A model generated the notes under the pieces. The model saw nothing but the letters and a program-made list of their open reading frames with translations, ran no database searches and had not been told where the DNA came from. Made by a program: the position numbers and the translations under genes. This document shows positions 16,976 through 26,807 of a stretch of DNA of 64,000 nt, in pieces. The DNA comes from an uncultured beta proteobacterium (lineage in GTDB: Bacteria; Pseudomonadota; Gammaproteobacteria; Burkholderiales; Burkholderiaceae_C), in contig CAIJRK010000073.1 of NCBI GenBank assembly GCA_903823025.1, positions 1 through 64,000 of the forward strand, given 5' to 3'. How positions within the stretch are numbered: the stretch's first letter is position 1; every line of letters begins with the position of its first letter.

Positions 16976-17713
16976 ATGAATCAAAAAGTAGCATACGTCA
17001 CGGGTGGCATGGGCGGCATTGGAACCGCCATTTGCCAACGTCTAAGTAAAGATGGCTTCAAGGTGATTGCCGGTTGTGGCCCGACACGGGATCACGCCAA
17101 GTGGATTGCTGAACAAGCGGCGCTGGGTTTTACGTTTCACGCTTCAGCGGGTAACGTGAGTAATTGGGATTCCACCGTTGAAGCCTTCACCAAGACCAAA
17201 GCAGAGCACGGCACGATTGATGTGTTGGTGAACAACGCCGGTATCACCAAAGACCGTATGTTCTTGAAAATGACGCCTGAAGACTGGTCTTCGGTGATCG
17301 AAACCAATTTGAATTCGATGTTCAATGTCACCAAGCAAGTAGCTGGCGATATGGTCGCCAAAGGCTGGGGCCGCATCATTAACATTTCATCGGTGAATGG
17401 TGTCAAAGGCCAAGCGGGCCAGACCAACTATTCCGCAGCCAAAGCCGGGATGCACGGCTTCAGCATGGCGCTGGCGCAAGAACTGGCGACCAAGGGCGTA
17501 ACGGTCAATACGGTGAGTCCTGGTTATATTGGCACCGACATGGTCAAGGCGATTCGTCAAGAGGTGCTTGACAAGATCATCGCTACCGTGCCGGTTAAAC
17601 GTCTGGGTGAACCGAGTGAAATCGGTTCCATCATTGCGTGGCTGGCATCGGATGAAGGTGGCTATGCAACCGGTGCTGAGTTCTCGGTGAATGGCGGCTT
17701 GCACATGGGCTGA
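16976..17713 (+). CDS. phaB: acetoacetyl-CoA reductase (NADPH)
   Basis: A 245-residue short-chain dehydrogenase that makes (R)-3-hydroxybutyryl-CoA for PhaC. Seen: the nucleotide loop VTGGMGGIG (residues 8-16), NNAGIT, the catalytic Ser in INISSVNG, and Tyr152 and Lys156 in the YSAAK motif. Length is typical. AGGAG lies nine bases before the ATG. Last gene of the PHB locus, closed by a terminator. Confidence 0.97.
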   Translation: MNQKVAYVTGGMGGIGTAICQRLSKDGFKVIAGCGPTRDHAKWIAEQAALGFTFHASAGNVSNWDSTVEAFTKTKAEHGTIDVLVNNAGITKDRMFLKMTPEDWSSVIETNLNSMFNVTKQVAGDMVAKGWGRIINISSVNGVKGQAGQTNYSAAKAGMHGFSMALAQELATKGVTVNTVSPGYIGTDMVKAIRQEVLDKIIATVPVKRLGEPSEIGSIIAWLASDEGGYATGAEFSVNGGLHMG

Positions 17714-17732
17714 TGTCCCGGCGGCACAGTTA

Positions 17733-17766
17733 ATAAAAAGAACCCGCCTTGGCGGGTTCTTTTTAT
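17733..17766. terminator. bidirectional terminator between phaB and the ABC-F gene
   Basis: A long near-perfect stem, AAAAAGAACCCGCC (17735-17748) and GGCGGGTTCTTTTT (17751-17764), with flanking A- and T-tracts on both sides. It lies between two converging genes and would terminate both transcripts. Confidence 0.9.
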
Positions 17767-17798
17767 GATGACGCGTGCGTCATTTAACTACCTTGAGA

Positions 17799-19748
17799 TT
17801 AAACGGGCAGGGCCTCCACCTTGGCCGATAGCGTCAGCCACTCCTCTTCGAGGCTTTGCAACTCGTCATTGACTGTTTTCAGGCGTTTGCCCAAGTCGGC
17901 AATTTCTGCCAGCGGCGGATTCTTGCTCAGATGACCTTCCAAAGAAGCGCCTTCGCCGTTGAGAACGGCCATGCGGGCCTCGACTTCTTCGAGCTGGCGC
18001 TTGATGCCAGACGAAGACACTTTGACCTTCGGCAGCGCGGCGGCGGCTTGCTGCGCTTTGCGTTCAGCCTTGGCGGCGGCGCTGCTGGCTTCTTTGATGG
18101 CCTCGCGCTGGCGCTTGGCTTCATCGAGTAAATAGCGTTGGTAGTCGTCCAAGTCACCGTCAAACGGTTCTACCCCGCCGTGCGACACCATCCAGAATTC
18201 ATCGCACACGGCACGCAACAACGCCCGGTCATGGCTGACCAGCATGACGGTACCTTCAAACTCATTGAGCGCCATGGCCAGCGCTTCACGGGTGGCCAAA
18301 TCCAGGTGATTGGTTGGCTCATCGAGCAGTAACAAATTGGGGCGTTGCCACACAATCATGCACAGCACCAAGCGCGCTTTTTCACCGCCGCTCATGCTGC
18401 CCACGGCTTGCTTGACCATGTCGCCGCCGAAGTTGAAGGTACCTAAAAAGCTGCGCAAATCTTGTTCACGCGTTGGCTGGCCTGAAATTTTGCCAGCGGC
18501 GCTGACATCTTTCACCAACCGAATCATGTGTTCCAGCGGCGAATCGGAGGGACGCAACACGTCGAGTTCTTGCTGGGCAAAGTAACCAATGTTCAAGCCT
18601 TTGCCTTCGGTGATCTCGCCACTGACGGCTTGCAGATCACGGGCAATGGTTTTGACTAATGTCGATTTACCTTGGCCGTTAGCGCCCAGAATACCGATGC
18701 GTTGCCCGGCCAGTACCGAGCGGCTCACGTTTTGCACAATCACCGTGGGAGGCGTGCCGGCTGGCGCGTCTTCAGGCGGCGGATAACCAAAACTGGCCCC
18801 GGTCATGGACAGCATCGGGTTGGGCAGATTGGCCGGTTCCTTGAATTCAAAGGTGAAGTCAGCTTCGGCCAGCAATGGCGCGATTTTTTCCATACGATCC
18901 AGCGCCTTGACCCGACTTTGCGCCTGCTTGGCCTTGCTGGCCTTGGCTTTGAAGCGGGCAATAAACTTTTGCAAGTGGGCAATTTTGTCTTGCTGCTTGG
19001 AAAACGCGTTTTGTTGCAGCGTCATTTGCTCGGCGCGCATATCTTCAAACTTGCTGTAGTTACCGCCGTAACGTACCAGTTTGGCCGAATCAATGTGCAG
19101 CGTGACGTTGGTCACGGCGTCCAGAAATTCGCGGTCATGACTGATCACGATCATGGTGCCTTCATAGCGTTTGAGCCAGGCTTCCAGCCAGACCAGCGCG
19201 TCCAAATCCAAGTGATTGGTCGGCTCGTCCAGCAGCAGCAAGTCGGATGGACACATCAAGGCGCGGGCCAGTTGCAGACGCATTCGCCAGCCGCCGGAGA
19301 AGCTGTTGACCGGGTTATTCAATTCGGTGGTCTTGAATCCCAAACCTTGAATTAATGCTTGGGCGCGTGCGGGTGCATCATGTGCGCCTGCATCTTGCAG
19401 CGCCATGTAGGCGTTGGCCATACGCTCGTAGTCGTCGGTGGCTTCGGAGGCTGTGACTTCGTTTTGGGCAGCCAGCAGCGTGATGTCACCGTCCACCACG
19501 TAGTCAGTGGCACTTTGCTCGGTTTCTGGCATGTCCTGGGCAACTTGGCCCATGCGCCATTGAGGGGGAATGTAATATTCACCGCCATCTTCATGCAGCG
19601 TGCCGTTAAATAAGGCAAAAAGTGAAGACTTGCCAGCGCCGTTGCGGCCAACCAGGCCCACTTTTTCGCCGGGGTTAAGGGTGACGGTAGCCCCATCAAG
19701 CAGCAGTTTGGCACTGCGGCGCAGGGTGACATTTTTAAGAGTAATCAC
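17799..19748 (-). CDS. ABC-F family ATPase (YheS-like)
   Basis: A 649-residue soluble protein with two ABC domains and no membrane segment. The first has Walker A GRNGAGKSS (about residues 34-42) and signature FSGGWRMRLQLARAL; the second has GANGQGKST (about 354-362) and MSGGEKARLVL. A P-site-tRNA-interacting linker lies between them (about 235-300, rich in Lys/Gln/Ala), and a C-terminal coiled coil follows (about 540-649). The pattern fits YheS, a ribosome-associated translation factor group. It stands alone, converging on phaB. Confidence 0.92.
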   Translation of the reverse strand: MITLKNVTLRRSAKLLLDGATVTLNPGEKVGLVGRNGAGKSSLFALFNGTLHEDGGEYYIPPQWRMGQVAQDMPETEQSATDYVVDGDITLLAAQNEVTASEATDDYERMANAYMALQDAGAHDAPARAQALIQGLGFKTTELNNPVNSFSGGWRMRLQLARALMCPSDLLLLDEPTNHLDLDALVWLEAWLKRYEGTMIVISHDREFLDAVTNVTLHIDSAKLVRYGGNYSKFEDMRAEQMTLQQNAFSKQQDKIAHLQKFIARFKAKASKAKQAQSRVKALDRMEKIAPLLAEADFTFEFKEPANLPNPMLSMTGASFGYPPPEDAPAGTPPTVIVQNVSRSVLAGQRIGILGANGQGKSTLVKTIARDLQAVSGEITEGKGLNIGYFAQQELDVLRPSDSPLEHMIRLVKDVSAAGKISGQPTREQDLRSFLGTFNFGGDMVKQAVGSMSGGEKARLVLCMIVWQRPNLLLLDEPTNHLDLATREALAMALNEFEGTVMLVSHDRALLRAVCDEFWMVSHGGVEPFDGDLDDYQRYLLDEAKRQREAIKEASSAAAKAERKAQQAAAALPKVKVSSSGIKRQLEEVEARMAVLNGEGASLEGHLSKNPPLAEIADLGKRLKTVNDELQSLEEEWLTLSAKVEALPV

Positions 19749-19787
19749 GGGAATCTTTATCGGTTGAAGTGAAATATCGGATTGATT

Positions 19788-19806
19788 GGCCGGACTTGAT
19801 CCGGCC
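19788..19806. repeat. REP-like intergenic hairpin
   Basis: GGCCGGA and TCCGGCC (7-bp stem) around cttga. A similar palindrome, TCCCGGA-cgtaa-TCCGGGA, is found at 25308-25326. The sequence resembles dispersed CCGGACTTGATCCGG repeats seen in many proteobacterial intergenic regions. Confidence 0.55.
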
Positions 19807-19835
19807 TTGATCGTCGGGCGCAGAGGCCAGTGGAT

Positions 19836-19857
19836 GACGGGTCAAGCCCGCCATGAC
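19836..19857. repeat. second REP-like hairpin next to the first
   Basis: A stem CGGG-tcaag-CCCG at 19838-19850, inside the less perfect longer symmetry TGACGGG/CCCGCCA. The phrase (minus strand GGCGGGCTTGACCCGTCA) is another common intergenic repeat motif. Together with 19788-19806 it fills the gap between prmB and the ABC-F gene. Confidence 0.45.
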
Positions 19858-19871
19858 GGCTCTGGAAGTCC

Positions 19872-20777
19872 TCAATGATAGGCTAACAAGGCTTTTCTGG
19901 TCAGTAGCAGCACTTGTTCTTCGCCCGCACTGGTTTGCAGCCAGACTGCGTCCAGTCTCGGAAAAGCAGCTTCAAAGTGGTCTTGCTCGTTGCCAATTTC
20001 AAGCACCAAGACGGCGTTTTCGCTCATGTGCTGCGGAGCATCACGCAAAAGATGACGGATAAAGTCCATGCCGTCGCGCCCACCTGCGGTGTTGCCGTCC
20101 AGCGCCAGCGCGGGTTCGGATTGGTATTCAGGCGGCAAGTCGGCCATGCTTTGCGCATTGACGTAAGGCGGGTTGCACAAAATCAGGTCGTAAGGGCCCT
20201 TGACGTTGGTGAGGCCATCCGAGGTCAGCAGCGTTATGCGGGGTTGCAGGCTGTATTTATCAACGTTGATCTGGGCTACGGCCAAGGCGTCAGTAGAAAT
20301 GTCGGAGGCTTCTACTGTCACGTCTGGGTAGGTCATGGCTGCCAACACGGCCAGGCTGCCGTTGCCGGTACACAGGTCGAGCACGCGGTGGGTCGATTCA
20401 GTCAGCCAGTAGTCGATGCCACCTTCGACCAGCAATTCGGCAATCAAGGAGCGCGGCACGATGGCGCGCTCATCCACATAAAACGCCACGCCTTGCAACC
20501 AGGCTTCTTGCGTCAAATAGGCAGCCGGTTTACGGGTGCTTATTCGGGTGGCTAACAGGGTCGCGACCCGCGTTTGCTGATCAGGAGTGATAGGCTGATG
20601 CGCAACAGATTCAGTGTTGTCAGGTGTGTCGTCCAGCGGCGTATCCAGCGGTAGGCCGAGTTGCCACAACACCAGCCATGCAGCTTCGTCAAAAGCGTTG
20701 GTGGTGCCGTGACCAAACGCGACGCCCGCCTCGGTGAGCTGTTGGGCGCTTGTTTGAATCAGTTCGAGAATAGTCAT
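19872..20777 (-). CDS. prmB: ribosomal protein L3 N5-glutamine methyltransferase
   Basis: A 301-residue SAM-dependent methyltransferase that methylates a Gln of ribosomal protein L3. Seen: the N-terminal helical domain, the PrmB-like segment [19 protein letters not shown], the SAM loop [16 protein letters not shown] (about residues 135-150) and the catalytic NPPY in [14 protein letters not shown]. The paralogue PrmC (release factor) shares NPPY, but the segment before the SAM loop and the length fit PrmB. It overlaps dapE by four bases. Confidence 0.93.
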   Translation of the reverse strand: MTILELIQTSAQQLTEAGVAFGHGTTNAFDEAAWLVLWQLGLPLDTPLDDTPDNTESVAHQPITPDQQTRVATLLATRISTRKPAAYLTQEAWLQGVAFYVDERAIVPRSLIAELLVEGGIDYWLTESTHRVLDLCTGNGSLAVLAAMTYPDVTVEASDISTDALAVAQINVDKYSLQPRITLLTSDGLTNVKGPYDLILCNPPYVNAQSMADLPPEYQSEPALALDGNTAGGRDGMDFIRHLLRDAPQHMSENAVLVLEIGNEQDHFEAAFPRLDAVWLQTSAGEEQVLLLTRKALLAYH

Positions 20778-21958
20778 GGCGTCAATCGTGTGTTCAGATT
20801 TTCCAGCACACGCCGGTAAATGTTTTTCAGCGGTTCGATGTCGGCCACATGCAGGTATTCATCAATTTTGTGAATGCTGGCATTGGGTGGGCCGAGTTCA
20901 ATGACTTGCGGGCATATTTTGGCAATAAAGCGACCATCGCTGGTGCCGCCGGTAGTGGACAGTTGCGTGTCGATGCCGGTTTCAAGTTTGATCGCGTCCA
21001 CGACCGCTTCCACCAAGGTGCCCGGTGTGGTGAGAAAAGGCAGGCCGCCAATGACCCACGTCAATTCAAAGTCCAGTCCGTGTTGATTCAACACGTTTTT
21101 CAGACGGGTTTGCAACCCCTCGGGTGTGGATTCGGTGCAAAACCGAAAGTTGAAATCAATCACCACATCGCCAGGAATGACGTTGCTGGCTCCGGTGCCG
21201 CCGTGGATGTTGCTGATCTGCCAAGAAGTGGGCGGGAAAAACGCATTGCCTTGGTCCCATTCAATGCCGACCAATTCAGCCAAGGCGGGCGCGACCAGGT
21301 GAATCGGGTTTTTGGCCAGATGCGGGTAGGCAATATGGCCCTGCACGCCTTTGACGGTGAGTTTGCCGCTCATCGTGCCGCGCCGGCCATTTTTGATCAT
21401 GTCGCCGGTGTGCTCAACGGAAGTAGGTTCGCCCACAATGCAGTAATCGAGTCGTTCGCCCCGCGCTTGCAGGGCTTGGCAAACGATGACGGTGCCGTCG
21501 GTTGACGGACCTTCTTCGTCGCTGGTCAGCAAAAAACCTATCGACAAAGCGGTGTCGGGTTGCGCCGTCACAAATTCTTCAGCGGCCACCACAAAGGCGG
21601 CCAGCGATGCTTTCATGTCGCTGGCGCCCCGGCCATACAACTTGCCGTCGCGATGGGTCGGCGTGAAAGGCGGGCTTTGCCATTGATCCAGTGGGCCAGT
21701 CGGTACGACATCGGTGTGACCCGCAAACACGATCAAGGGGGCTGGTTCGCTTGTTTTTGAGGGGCGTGTGGTGAGTCGTTTAGCCCATAAGTTGCGGACC
21801 TGAAAGTGTGCAGGTCCGCTGGTGATGGTTTCGCAAACAAAGCCTAGCGGGGCCAAGCGGGCAGCGATGAGGTCTTGGCAACCGGCGTCATCAGGGGTGA
21901 GTGACGGGCGGGAAATCAGTTGTTCGGTCAGGTCAAGGGTGCGTGTCATCGGGGTCAT
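20774..21958 (-). CDS. dapE: succinyl-diaminopimelate desuccinylase
   Basis: A 394-residue zinc peptidase-fold enzyme that removes succinate from N-succinyl-L,L-diaminopimelate in the lysine/meso-DAP pathway. Seen: metal ligands in [12 protein letters not shown] and [15 protein letters not shown], the catalytic Glu in [13 protein letters not shown], and the late His in [15 protein letters not shown]. An ATG three codons downstream is an alternative start. It follows pilU by 14 bases and overlaps prmB by four bases, so all three are probably one transcript. Confidence 0.96.
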   Translation of the reverse strand: MTPMTRTLDLTEQLISRPSLTPDDAGCQDLIAARLAPLGFVCETITSGPAHFQVRNLWAKRLTTRPSKTSEPAPLIVFAGHTDVVPTGPLDQWQSPPFTPTHRDGKLYGRGASDMKASLAAFVVAAEEFVTAQPDTALSIGFLLTSDEEGPSTDGTVIVCQALQARGERLDYCIVGEPTSVEHTGDMIKNGRRGTMSGKLTVKGVQGHIAYPHLAKNPIHLVAPALAELVGIEWDQGNAFFPPTSWQISNIHGGTGASNVIPGDVVIDFNFRFCTESTPEGLQTRLKNVLNQHGLDFELTWVIGGLPFLTTPGTLVEAVVDAIKLETGIDTQLSTTGGTSDGRFIAKICPQVIELGPPNASIHKIDEYLHVADIEPLKNIYRRVLENLNTRLTP

Positions 21959-21972
21959 CAGGCATGAGGGAA

Positions 21973-23136
21973 TTAGTGTTTCACGTCCAGCGTGATTTCT
22001 GTGAAAGACGGTTCGTCGTCGGGGTCGTCGAGAGGCTCCTGGGGATGGGCTCGGGCGTTAAAGTCGTTTTGCAGGCGCCACATTAAATTCGTTGGCGAGT
22101 CGGCATGGGCCATGCCTTCGGATTTGTTCACAACACCACTCAAAATCAGGCGGGCAATGTCTTGTTCAAAGGTCTGGGCCCCGTCGGCCATAGATTTTTC
22201 CATGGCTTCTTTGACCCCTGAGAAGTCACCTTTTTCAATCATTTCGGCGACCAGGTTGGTGTTGAGCATGACCTCTACAGCGGGCACCCGCCCGTCCTTG
22301 ACGGTGCGCAAAAGTCGTTGCGACACAATGGCTTTGGTGGCCGATGCCAGGTCGCCCAGCATGGTTTGGCGAACCTCAATCGGATAAAAGCTCAGGATGC
22401 GGTTAAGCGCCTGATAGCTGTTGTTGGCGTGCAGTGTGGCCATGCATAAGTGGCCGGTCTGAGCGTAGGCAATAGCGGCTGACATGGTTTCGCGGTCACG
22501 AATTTCACCAATCAAAATCACGTCAGGCGCCTGACGTAGTGCATTTTTAAGCGCAATTTGGGTCGATTGAGTGTCAGTGCCCACTTCACGCTGATTGACC
22601 ACCGAACGTTTGTTTTTAAACAAGTATTCAATCGGATCTTCAATGGTGAGGATGTGCCCGGTGGCCTGCTCGTTGCGGTAATCAATCATGGAAGCCAAGG
22701 TGGTGCTTTTACCCGCCCCGGTGGCGCCCACCATGAGCAACAACCCTCGCTTTTCCATCACCAGTTTTTCCAGAATCAGAGGCACGGACAGCGTTGCCAG
22801 TGCCGGAATATTGACTGAGATAAAGCGAATCACAACCGCAATTGAGCCGCGCTGGCGCATGGCACTGATGCGAAACCGCCCCACGCCTGGCAAAGGCCAG
22901 CCCATATTGAGTTCGTTCATCTCCTGCAGCTCTTCCATGCGCGTGGGTGACAAAATTTCTGCCAGTAAATTGAGCGGCGCATCGACTGGCAGAATTTGGT
23001 TGTTGATGGGCACGCATTCGCCGTTGATTCGAATCAGGGCCGGTGAGTGGGCTGATAAATAGACGTCCGAAGCTTTTTTTTCGCTCATCAAGCGAAGAAT
23101 TCGCTCCATCGTGCCTGATGTTCCACTCACGGCCAT
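21973..23136 (-). CDS. pilU: PilT/PilU-family type IV pilus retraction ATPase (PilU-like)
   Basis: A 387-residue secretion ATPase. An N-terminal PAS-like domain ([20 protein letters not shown]) is followed by Walker [10 protein letters not shown] (about residues 137-145), the Asp box [10 protein letters not shown], Walker [14 protein letters not shown] and the His box [13 protein letters not shown]. The long C-terminal tail rich in Asp/Glu/Pro fits PilU better than PilT. It lies between dapD and dapE with no pilus gene near, in the same direction. A PilT partner must be elsewhere if it acts in twitching. Confidence 0.88.
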   Translation of the reverse strand: MAVSGTSGTMERILRLMSEKKASDVYLSAHSPALIRINGECVPINNQILPVDAPLNLLAEILSPTRMEELQEMNELNMGWPLPGVGRFRISAMRQRGSIAVVIRFISVNIPALATLSVPLILEKLVMEKRGLLLMVGATGAGKSTTLASMIDYRNEQATGHILTIEDPIEYLFKNKRSVVNQREVGTDTQSTQIALKNALRQAPDVILIGEIRDRETMSAAIAYAQTGHLCMATLHANNSYQALNRILSFYPIEVRQTMLGDLASATKAIVSQRLLRTVKDGRVPAVEVMLNTNLVAEMIEKGDFSGVKEAMEKSMADGAQTFEQDIARLILSGVVNKSEGMAHADSPTNLMWRLQNDFNARAHPQEPLDDPDDEPSFTEITLDVKH

Positions 23137-23166
23137 AGTTAATCCTTGAAGACTGAGGCGTTGGTT

Positions 23167-23991
23167 TTAGTCGCGCAGCAAGTCGTTCAAGCTGGTGGTG
23201 GAGCGCGTTTTGGCGTCCACCCGCTTGACGATGATGGCGGCGTACAGGCTGTATTTGCCATCGTTCTTGGGCAAGCTGCCGCTAATGACCACGGAGCCGG
23301 AAGGAATGCGGCCATAGCTGATGGTGTCGGTGGCGCGGTCGTAAATGGGGGTGCTTTGACCGAGGTAAACACCCATGGAAATCACCGAGTTTTCTTCCAC
23401 AATGACGCCTTCCACCACTTCGGAACGGGCACCGATAAAGCAGTTGTCTTCAATGATGGTCGGGCCTGCTTGCATCGGTTCAAGCACGCCACCAATGCCG
23501 ACGCCGCCGCTCAAATGCACGTTTTTACCGATCTGGGCGCAGGAGCCAACGGTGGCCCAGGTGTCCACCATCGTGCCTTCGTCCACGTAGGCACCGATGT
23601 TCACATACGAGGGCATCAAAATCACGCCTTTACCGATGAAGCTGCCCCGACGCGCCACGGCGGGCGGCACCACGCGCACGCCAGTGGCGCGCATGGCTTC
23701 TTCGTCCATGCCGGCAAATTTGGTCGGCACTTTGTCGTAAAAGCCCAGATCACCGGCTTTCATCAGTTCGTTGTCTTTCAGGCGAAAGCTCAACAACACG
23801 GCTTTTTTGATCCATTGGTGCGTCGTCCACTGGCCCACGGATTCGCGGGTGGCAACGCGCAAGGCGCCTGAATTGAGCTGGGAGATGACGTGTTCAACCG
23901 CGTCTGCGACTTCTTTAGGCGCGGATTTGACGGAGATGTTGGCCCGGTCTTCCCAAGCGGCGTCGAGGATGGTTTGGAGTTGTTGTGTCAT
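23167..23991 (-). CDS. dapD: 2,3,4,5-tetrahydropyridine-2,6-dicarboxylate N-succinyltransferase
   Basis: A 274-residue left-handed beta-helix enzyme that succinylates tetrahydrodipicolinate in lysine/DAP synthesis. The hexapeptide repeats are visible from about residue 105 ([25 protein letters not shown]) to about 230, including [16 protein letters not shown] and [16 protein letters not shown]. Length is normal. It sits between dapC and pilU. Confidence 0.97.
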   Translation of the reverse strand: MTQQLQTILDAAWEDRANISVKSAPKEVADAVEHVISQLNSGALRVATRESVGQWTTHQWIKKAVLLSFRLKDNELMKAGDLGFYDKVPTKFAGMDEEAMRATGVRVVPPAVARRGSFIGKGVILMPSYVNIGAYVDEGTMVDTWATVGSCAQIGKNVHLSGGVGIGGVLEPMQAGPTIIEDNCFIGARSEVVEGVIVEENSVISMGVYLGQSTPIYDRATDTISYGRIPSGSVVISGSLPKNDGKYSLYAAIIVKRVDAKTRSTTSLNDLLRD

Positions 23992-24033
23992 GGCAATAGT
24001 TCTTTCAAAGTCGGGTTGGCGTCGAAGTGACGT

Positions 24034-25254
24034 TCAGGTTCTGGATTTGACAAATTGGACGATGCGTTGCGCGGCTTCAACGCATTCGGCGGTATCGGCC
24101 ACCAAGGCCATGCGGATTCGCTGCGCGCCGGGGTTTTCGCCTTGTGCCTCGCGGGCCAAATAAGAGCCGGGCAAAACCGTCACATTGTAAAGAGTGAACA
24201 GTTCTCGGGTGAAATCGACGTCATGGCCTTTGACTTTGGCCCACAAATAAAAACCCGCGTCGGGTAGCGCAACATCCAGCACTTCGGCCAGCAACGGCGT
24301 GACTTGGGCAAACTTGCTGCGGTACAAGGCGCGGTTTTCAATGACGTGCTGCTCATCGCCCCAGGCGGCGATGCTGGCGGCTTGCACCACCGGACTCATG
24401 GCGCTGCCGTGGTAGGTGCGGTAGAGCAAAAAGGGCTGAATGAGGGACGCGTCGCCCGCTACAAAACCGCTGCGCATTCCCGGCACGTTGCTGCGTTTGG
24501 ACAGACTGGTGAACGAGATCAGGTTTTTGAAATCGGTGCGGCCTAGTTTGACAGCGGCTTCCATGCCGCCCAGCGGGGCCTCATCGCGGAAGTAAATTTC
24601 GCTGTAACACTCGTCGGAGGCGATGACAAAGCCGTAGCGGTCGCTCAGATCAAACAGTTTTTTCCACTCGGTCAGCGGCATCACGGCACCAGTGGGATTG
24701 CCGGGTGAGCAGGTGATGAGTAACTGGGTGCGCGCCCACACGGACTCGGGCACGCTGTCCCAGTCTTGCGCGAAATTGCGCGTCGGGTCGCTGGGCACAA
24801 AGTAGGGCTGGGCACCCGCCAGCAGCGCCGCACCTTCGTAGATTTGGTAGAACGGATTGGGACACACCACCACTGGCGCTGAATCAGCCGGGCTACCCGC
24901 TGGCGCGGGATGAATGATGGTTTGCGTCAGCGCAAACAAGGCTTCGCGCGAGCCGTTCACGGGCAACACTTGGGTAGCTGGATTCACGTCCAGGTCGTAA
25001 CGCTTTTTCAGCCATTGGGTAAAGGCTTCACGCAATTTGGGTTCGCCCGCTGTGGCCGGATAAGCGGCCAAGTCGCTGGGGGTGCGGGTAATGGCGTCGA
25101 TCATGGCTTGCTGAATGAACGCGGGCGTGGGATGTTTGGGCTCGCCCATGCCCAAGCTGATGGGGCGCAACGCGGGGTTGGGCGTAACGGTGGTGAAAAG
25201 CTGGCGCAAACGCTCAAAGGGGTACGGTTGCAGGTGGGAAAGCAGTGGGTTCAT
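24034..25254 (-). CDS. dapC: succinyldiaminopimelate transaminase
   Basis: A 406-residue class I/II aminotransferase. PLP-dependent fold features: PVNGSREALFALTQ, the region SPGNPTGAVMPL, ASDECYSEIYF and the PLP Lys in FTSLSKRSNVPGMRSGFVAG. It stands 42 bases before dapD in the same direction, which identifies it as the step between DapD and DapE. This is the succinylase branch of lysine synthesis. Confidence 0.94.
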   Translation of the reverse strand: MNPLLSHLQPYPFERLRQLFTTVTPNPALRPISLGMGEPKHPTPAFIQQAMIDAITRTPSDLAAYPATAGEPKLREAFTQWLKKRYDLDVNPATQVLPVNGSREALFALTQTIIHPAPAGSPADSAPVVVCPNPFYQIYEGAALLAGAQPYFVPSDPTRNFAQDWDSVPESVWARTQLLITCSPGNPTGAVMPLTEWKKLFDLSDRYGFVIASDECYSEIYFRDEAPLGGMEAAVKLGRTDFKNLISFTSLSKRSNVPGMRSGFVAGDASLIQPFLLYRTYHGSAMSPVVQAASIAAWGDEQHVIENRALYRSKFAQVTPLLAEVLDVALPDAGFYLWAKVKGHDVDFTRELFTLYNVTVLPGSYLAREAQGENPGAQRIRMALVADTAECVEAAQRIVQFVKSRT

Positions 25255-25307
25255 GGGGTGTGATTATCCGTTGTCGCGGGCGGCGGGTGGCTTTTAAAAA
25301 GTTGTTA

Positions 25308-25326
25308 TCCCGGACGTAATCCGGGA
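25308..25326. repeat. REP-like hairpin between murI and dapC
   Basis: TCCCGGA (25308-25314) and TCCGGGA (25320-25326) form a 7-bp stem around cgtaa. The same architecture is present at 19788-19806. It lies in the gap before the dapC start. Confidence 0.55.
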
Positions 25327-25377
25327 GTCGTGCAGATCAAGATCACAACTGTATAAGCCGTGGGTTAAATGTGTGTT

Positions 25378-26193
25378 TTAGTCGATCAGGCTATCAACCC
25401 GGCATTCCAGTCCAAGCCAGTGTTGCGCCGCTTGTTTGACGAAGGCGGCCTCGCCAGTGGTGAGCAGTAGGCACTGCCCCAACGTCTCCCCACTGGCAAG
25501 CTGGGGCAGTACGCGGCGCGTCTGACGCGCGACCGGTTCGCCGTTGTCAATCAGGCGTACGTCTGGCCCTAACTGTTGAATCAAGTGGTCGCGGGCAAAG
25601 GGGTAATGCGTGCAGCCCAAAACCAGTGTGTCAATCTGCCCTGATTGAGTGCCAAATGCGCCCATGGCGCGGGTGTAATGCTGGCAGAGGGCAATAGTTT
25701 TTATGGCATCTTGATGCTCGATGGCGTCGGCCAGTCCGTCGCAGGGTTGGCAAATAAAGTCGGCTTGACCTGCCAGAGATTCGACGAGTGAACGGAATTT
25801 CACGCTGCCCAGTGTTCCGCGCGTGGCCATGACGCCAATGCGCCGGGTTTGGCTTTGCGCTACGGCGGGTTTGAGCGCGGGTTCTACGCCGATGATGGGC
25901 AGTTCCGGGTGCGCTTGGCGTAGCAAATGAATTGCCGCTGCCGTGGCGGTGTTGCAGGCCATGACCAGCGCCTTGATGTGGTGTTTGGCCTGCAGGTACG
26001 CGGTGATGGTGCGGGCGCGGGCGATGACGTGGCTGTCGTCGCGCTCGCCGTAGGGGGCATGACCGCTGTCAGCCACGTACACAAAATTTTCATGGGGCAG
26101 CTCAAGGCGCAAAGCGCGCAGGATGCTTAAACCGCCGATACCGCTGTCAAACACCCCGATAGGGTGCTTGGAGGAATAAGGCTCAGTCGCCAA
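25378..26193 (-). CDS. murI: glutamate racemase
   Basis: A 271-residue cofactor-independent racemase that supplies D-glutamate for peptidoglycan. Seen: IGVFDSGIGGLSILRAL at the start, YVADSGHAPYGE, the first catalytic Cys in MACNTATAAA (about residue 80) and the second in VLGCTHYPFARDHL (about 193). Length is normal. It is on the same strand as the dap cluster; a 123-base gap separates its stop from the dapC start on the left. Confidence 0.96.
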   Translation of the reverse strand: MATEPYSSKHPIGVFDSGIGGLSILRALRLELPHENFVYVADSGHAPYGERDDSHVIARARTITAYLQAKHHIKALVMACNTATAAAIHLLRQAHPELPIIGVEPALKPAVAQSQTRRIGVMATRGTLGSVKFRSLVESLAGQADFICQPCDGLADAIEHQDAIKTIALCQHYTRAMGAFGTQSGQIDTLVLGCTHYPFARDHLIQQLGPDVRLIDNGEPVARQTRRVLPQLASGETLGQCLLLTTGEAAFVKQAAQHWLGLECRVDSLID

Positions 26194-26304
26194 TTTCGGT
26201 CGGCTCGGTTGGGTTTAAGGGGGGGCGGGACTTCAACATTTACGACGCTCCAAAGCAGCCATGCTTCTTCGGCATGGGGTTGACCGTAGAGTTAACTATG
26301 ACGC

Positions 26305-26691
26305 TCAAAACTGGAGGGTTGATTGCATTTCAAAACGCTTTAGCAGGTCTTGAATGCGTTGGTCAGAACAACCGTTGGAGCGGATTGCGTCATCAATCGC
26401 TTTTTCAACTGCTTTTGTACCTTGCGTTAGTACTTCGACGATTTGCTCATCAGATCTACCAGGATTTTGCTTTTTCAGTTCCTCTGTCGCACGGAGCGAA
26501 ACAATCTTGAAGTTTGAAAGGAAGTTAGAAAGCGTTTTCTGATCGGGTTTGCTACACCTGCTTGCTGCAATATTAGCTTGGACAAACTGGCCAAGGATTT
26601 GAACGATATCGAGTTGTTGCTGCGCAATTGCCACAGGAGCGAAAGTGAAACAGCACGCCGCGAGAAAGGTTTTAATAACAAGACTTTTCAT
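26305..26691 (-). CDS. putative secreted protein of unknown function
   Basis: A 128-residue protein with a clear signal peptide (MKSLVIKTFLAACCFTFAPVAIA, cleavage expected after VAIA). The mature part is mostly helical, charged and has two Cys (SRCSK and NGCSD) that could pair. I start it at the ATG at 26691, because the 15 extra residues of the longer reading would precede the signal peptide. Base composition is visibly more AT-rich than the neighbours. I recognise no family. It stands alone between murI and fumarase. Confidence 0.6.
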   Translation of the reverse strand: MKSLVIKTFLAACCFTFAPVAIAQQQLDIVQILGQFVQANIAASRCSKPDQKTLSNFLSNFKIVSLRATEELKKQNPGRSDEQIVEVLTQGTKAVEKAIDDAIRSNGCSDQRIQDLLKRFEMQSTLQF

Positions 26692-26807
26692 GATTGATCC
26701 AATAAATCTGAAATTGCAACGCAATGTATGCCGCAAAATCTGCAGATTTTTAGTGCGTTGAAGGCGAGTTTGCTATATCTCACCTCCCCCTCAACGCATG
26801 AACACCG

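Noticed and set aside
23146-23871. 241-residue open frame opposite dapD
   Set aside because: Antisense shadow of dapD; the protein is Gly/His/Ala-rich with no motif.
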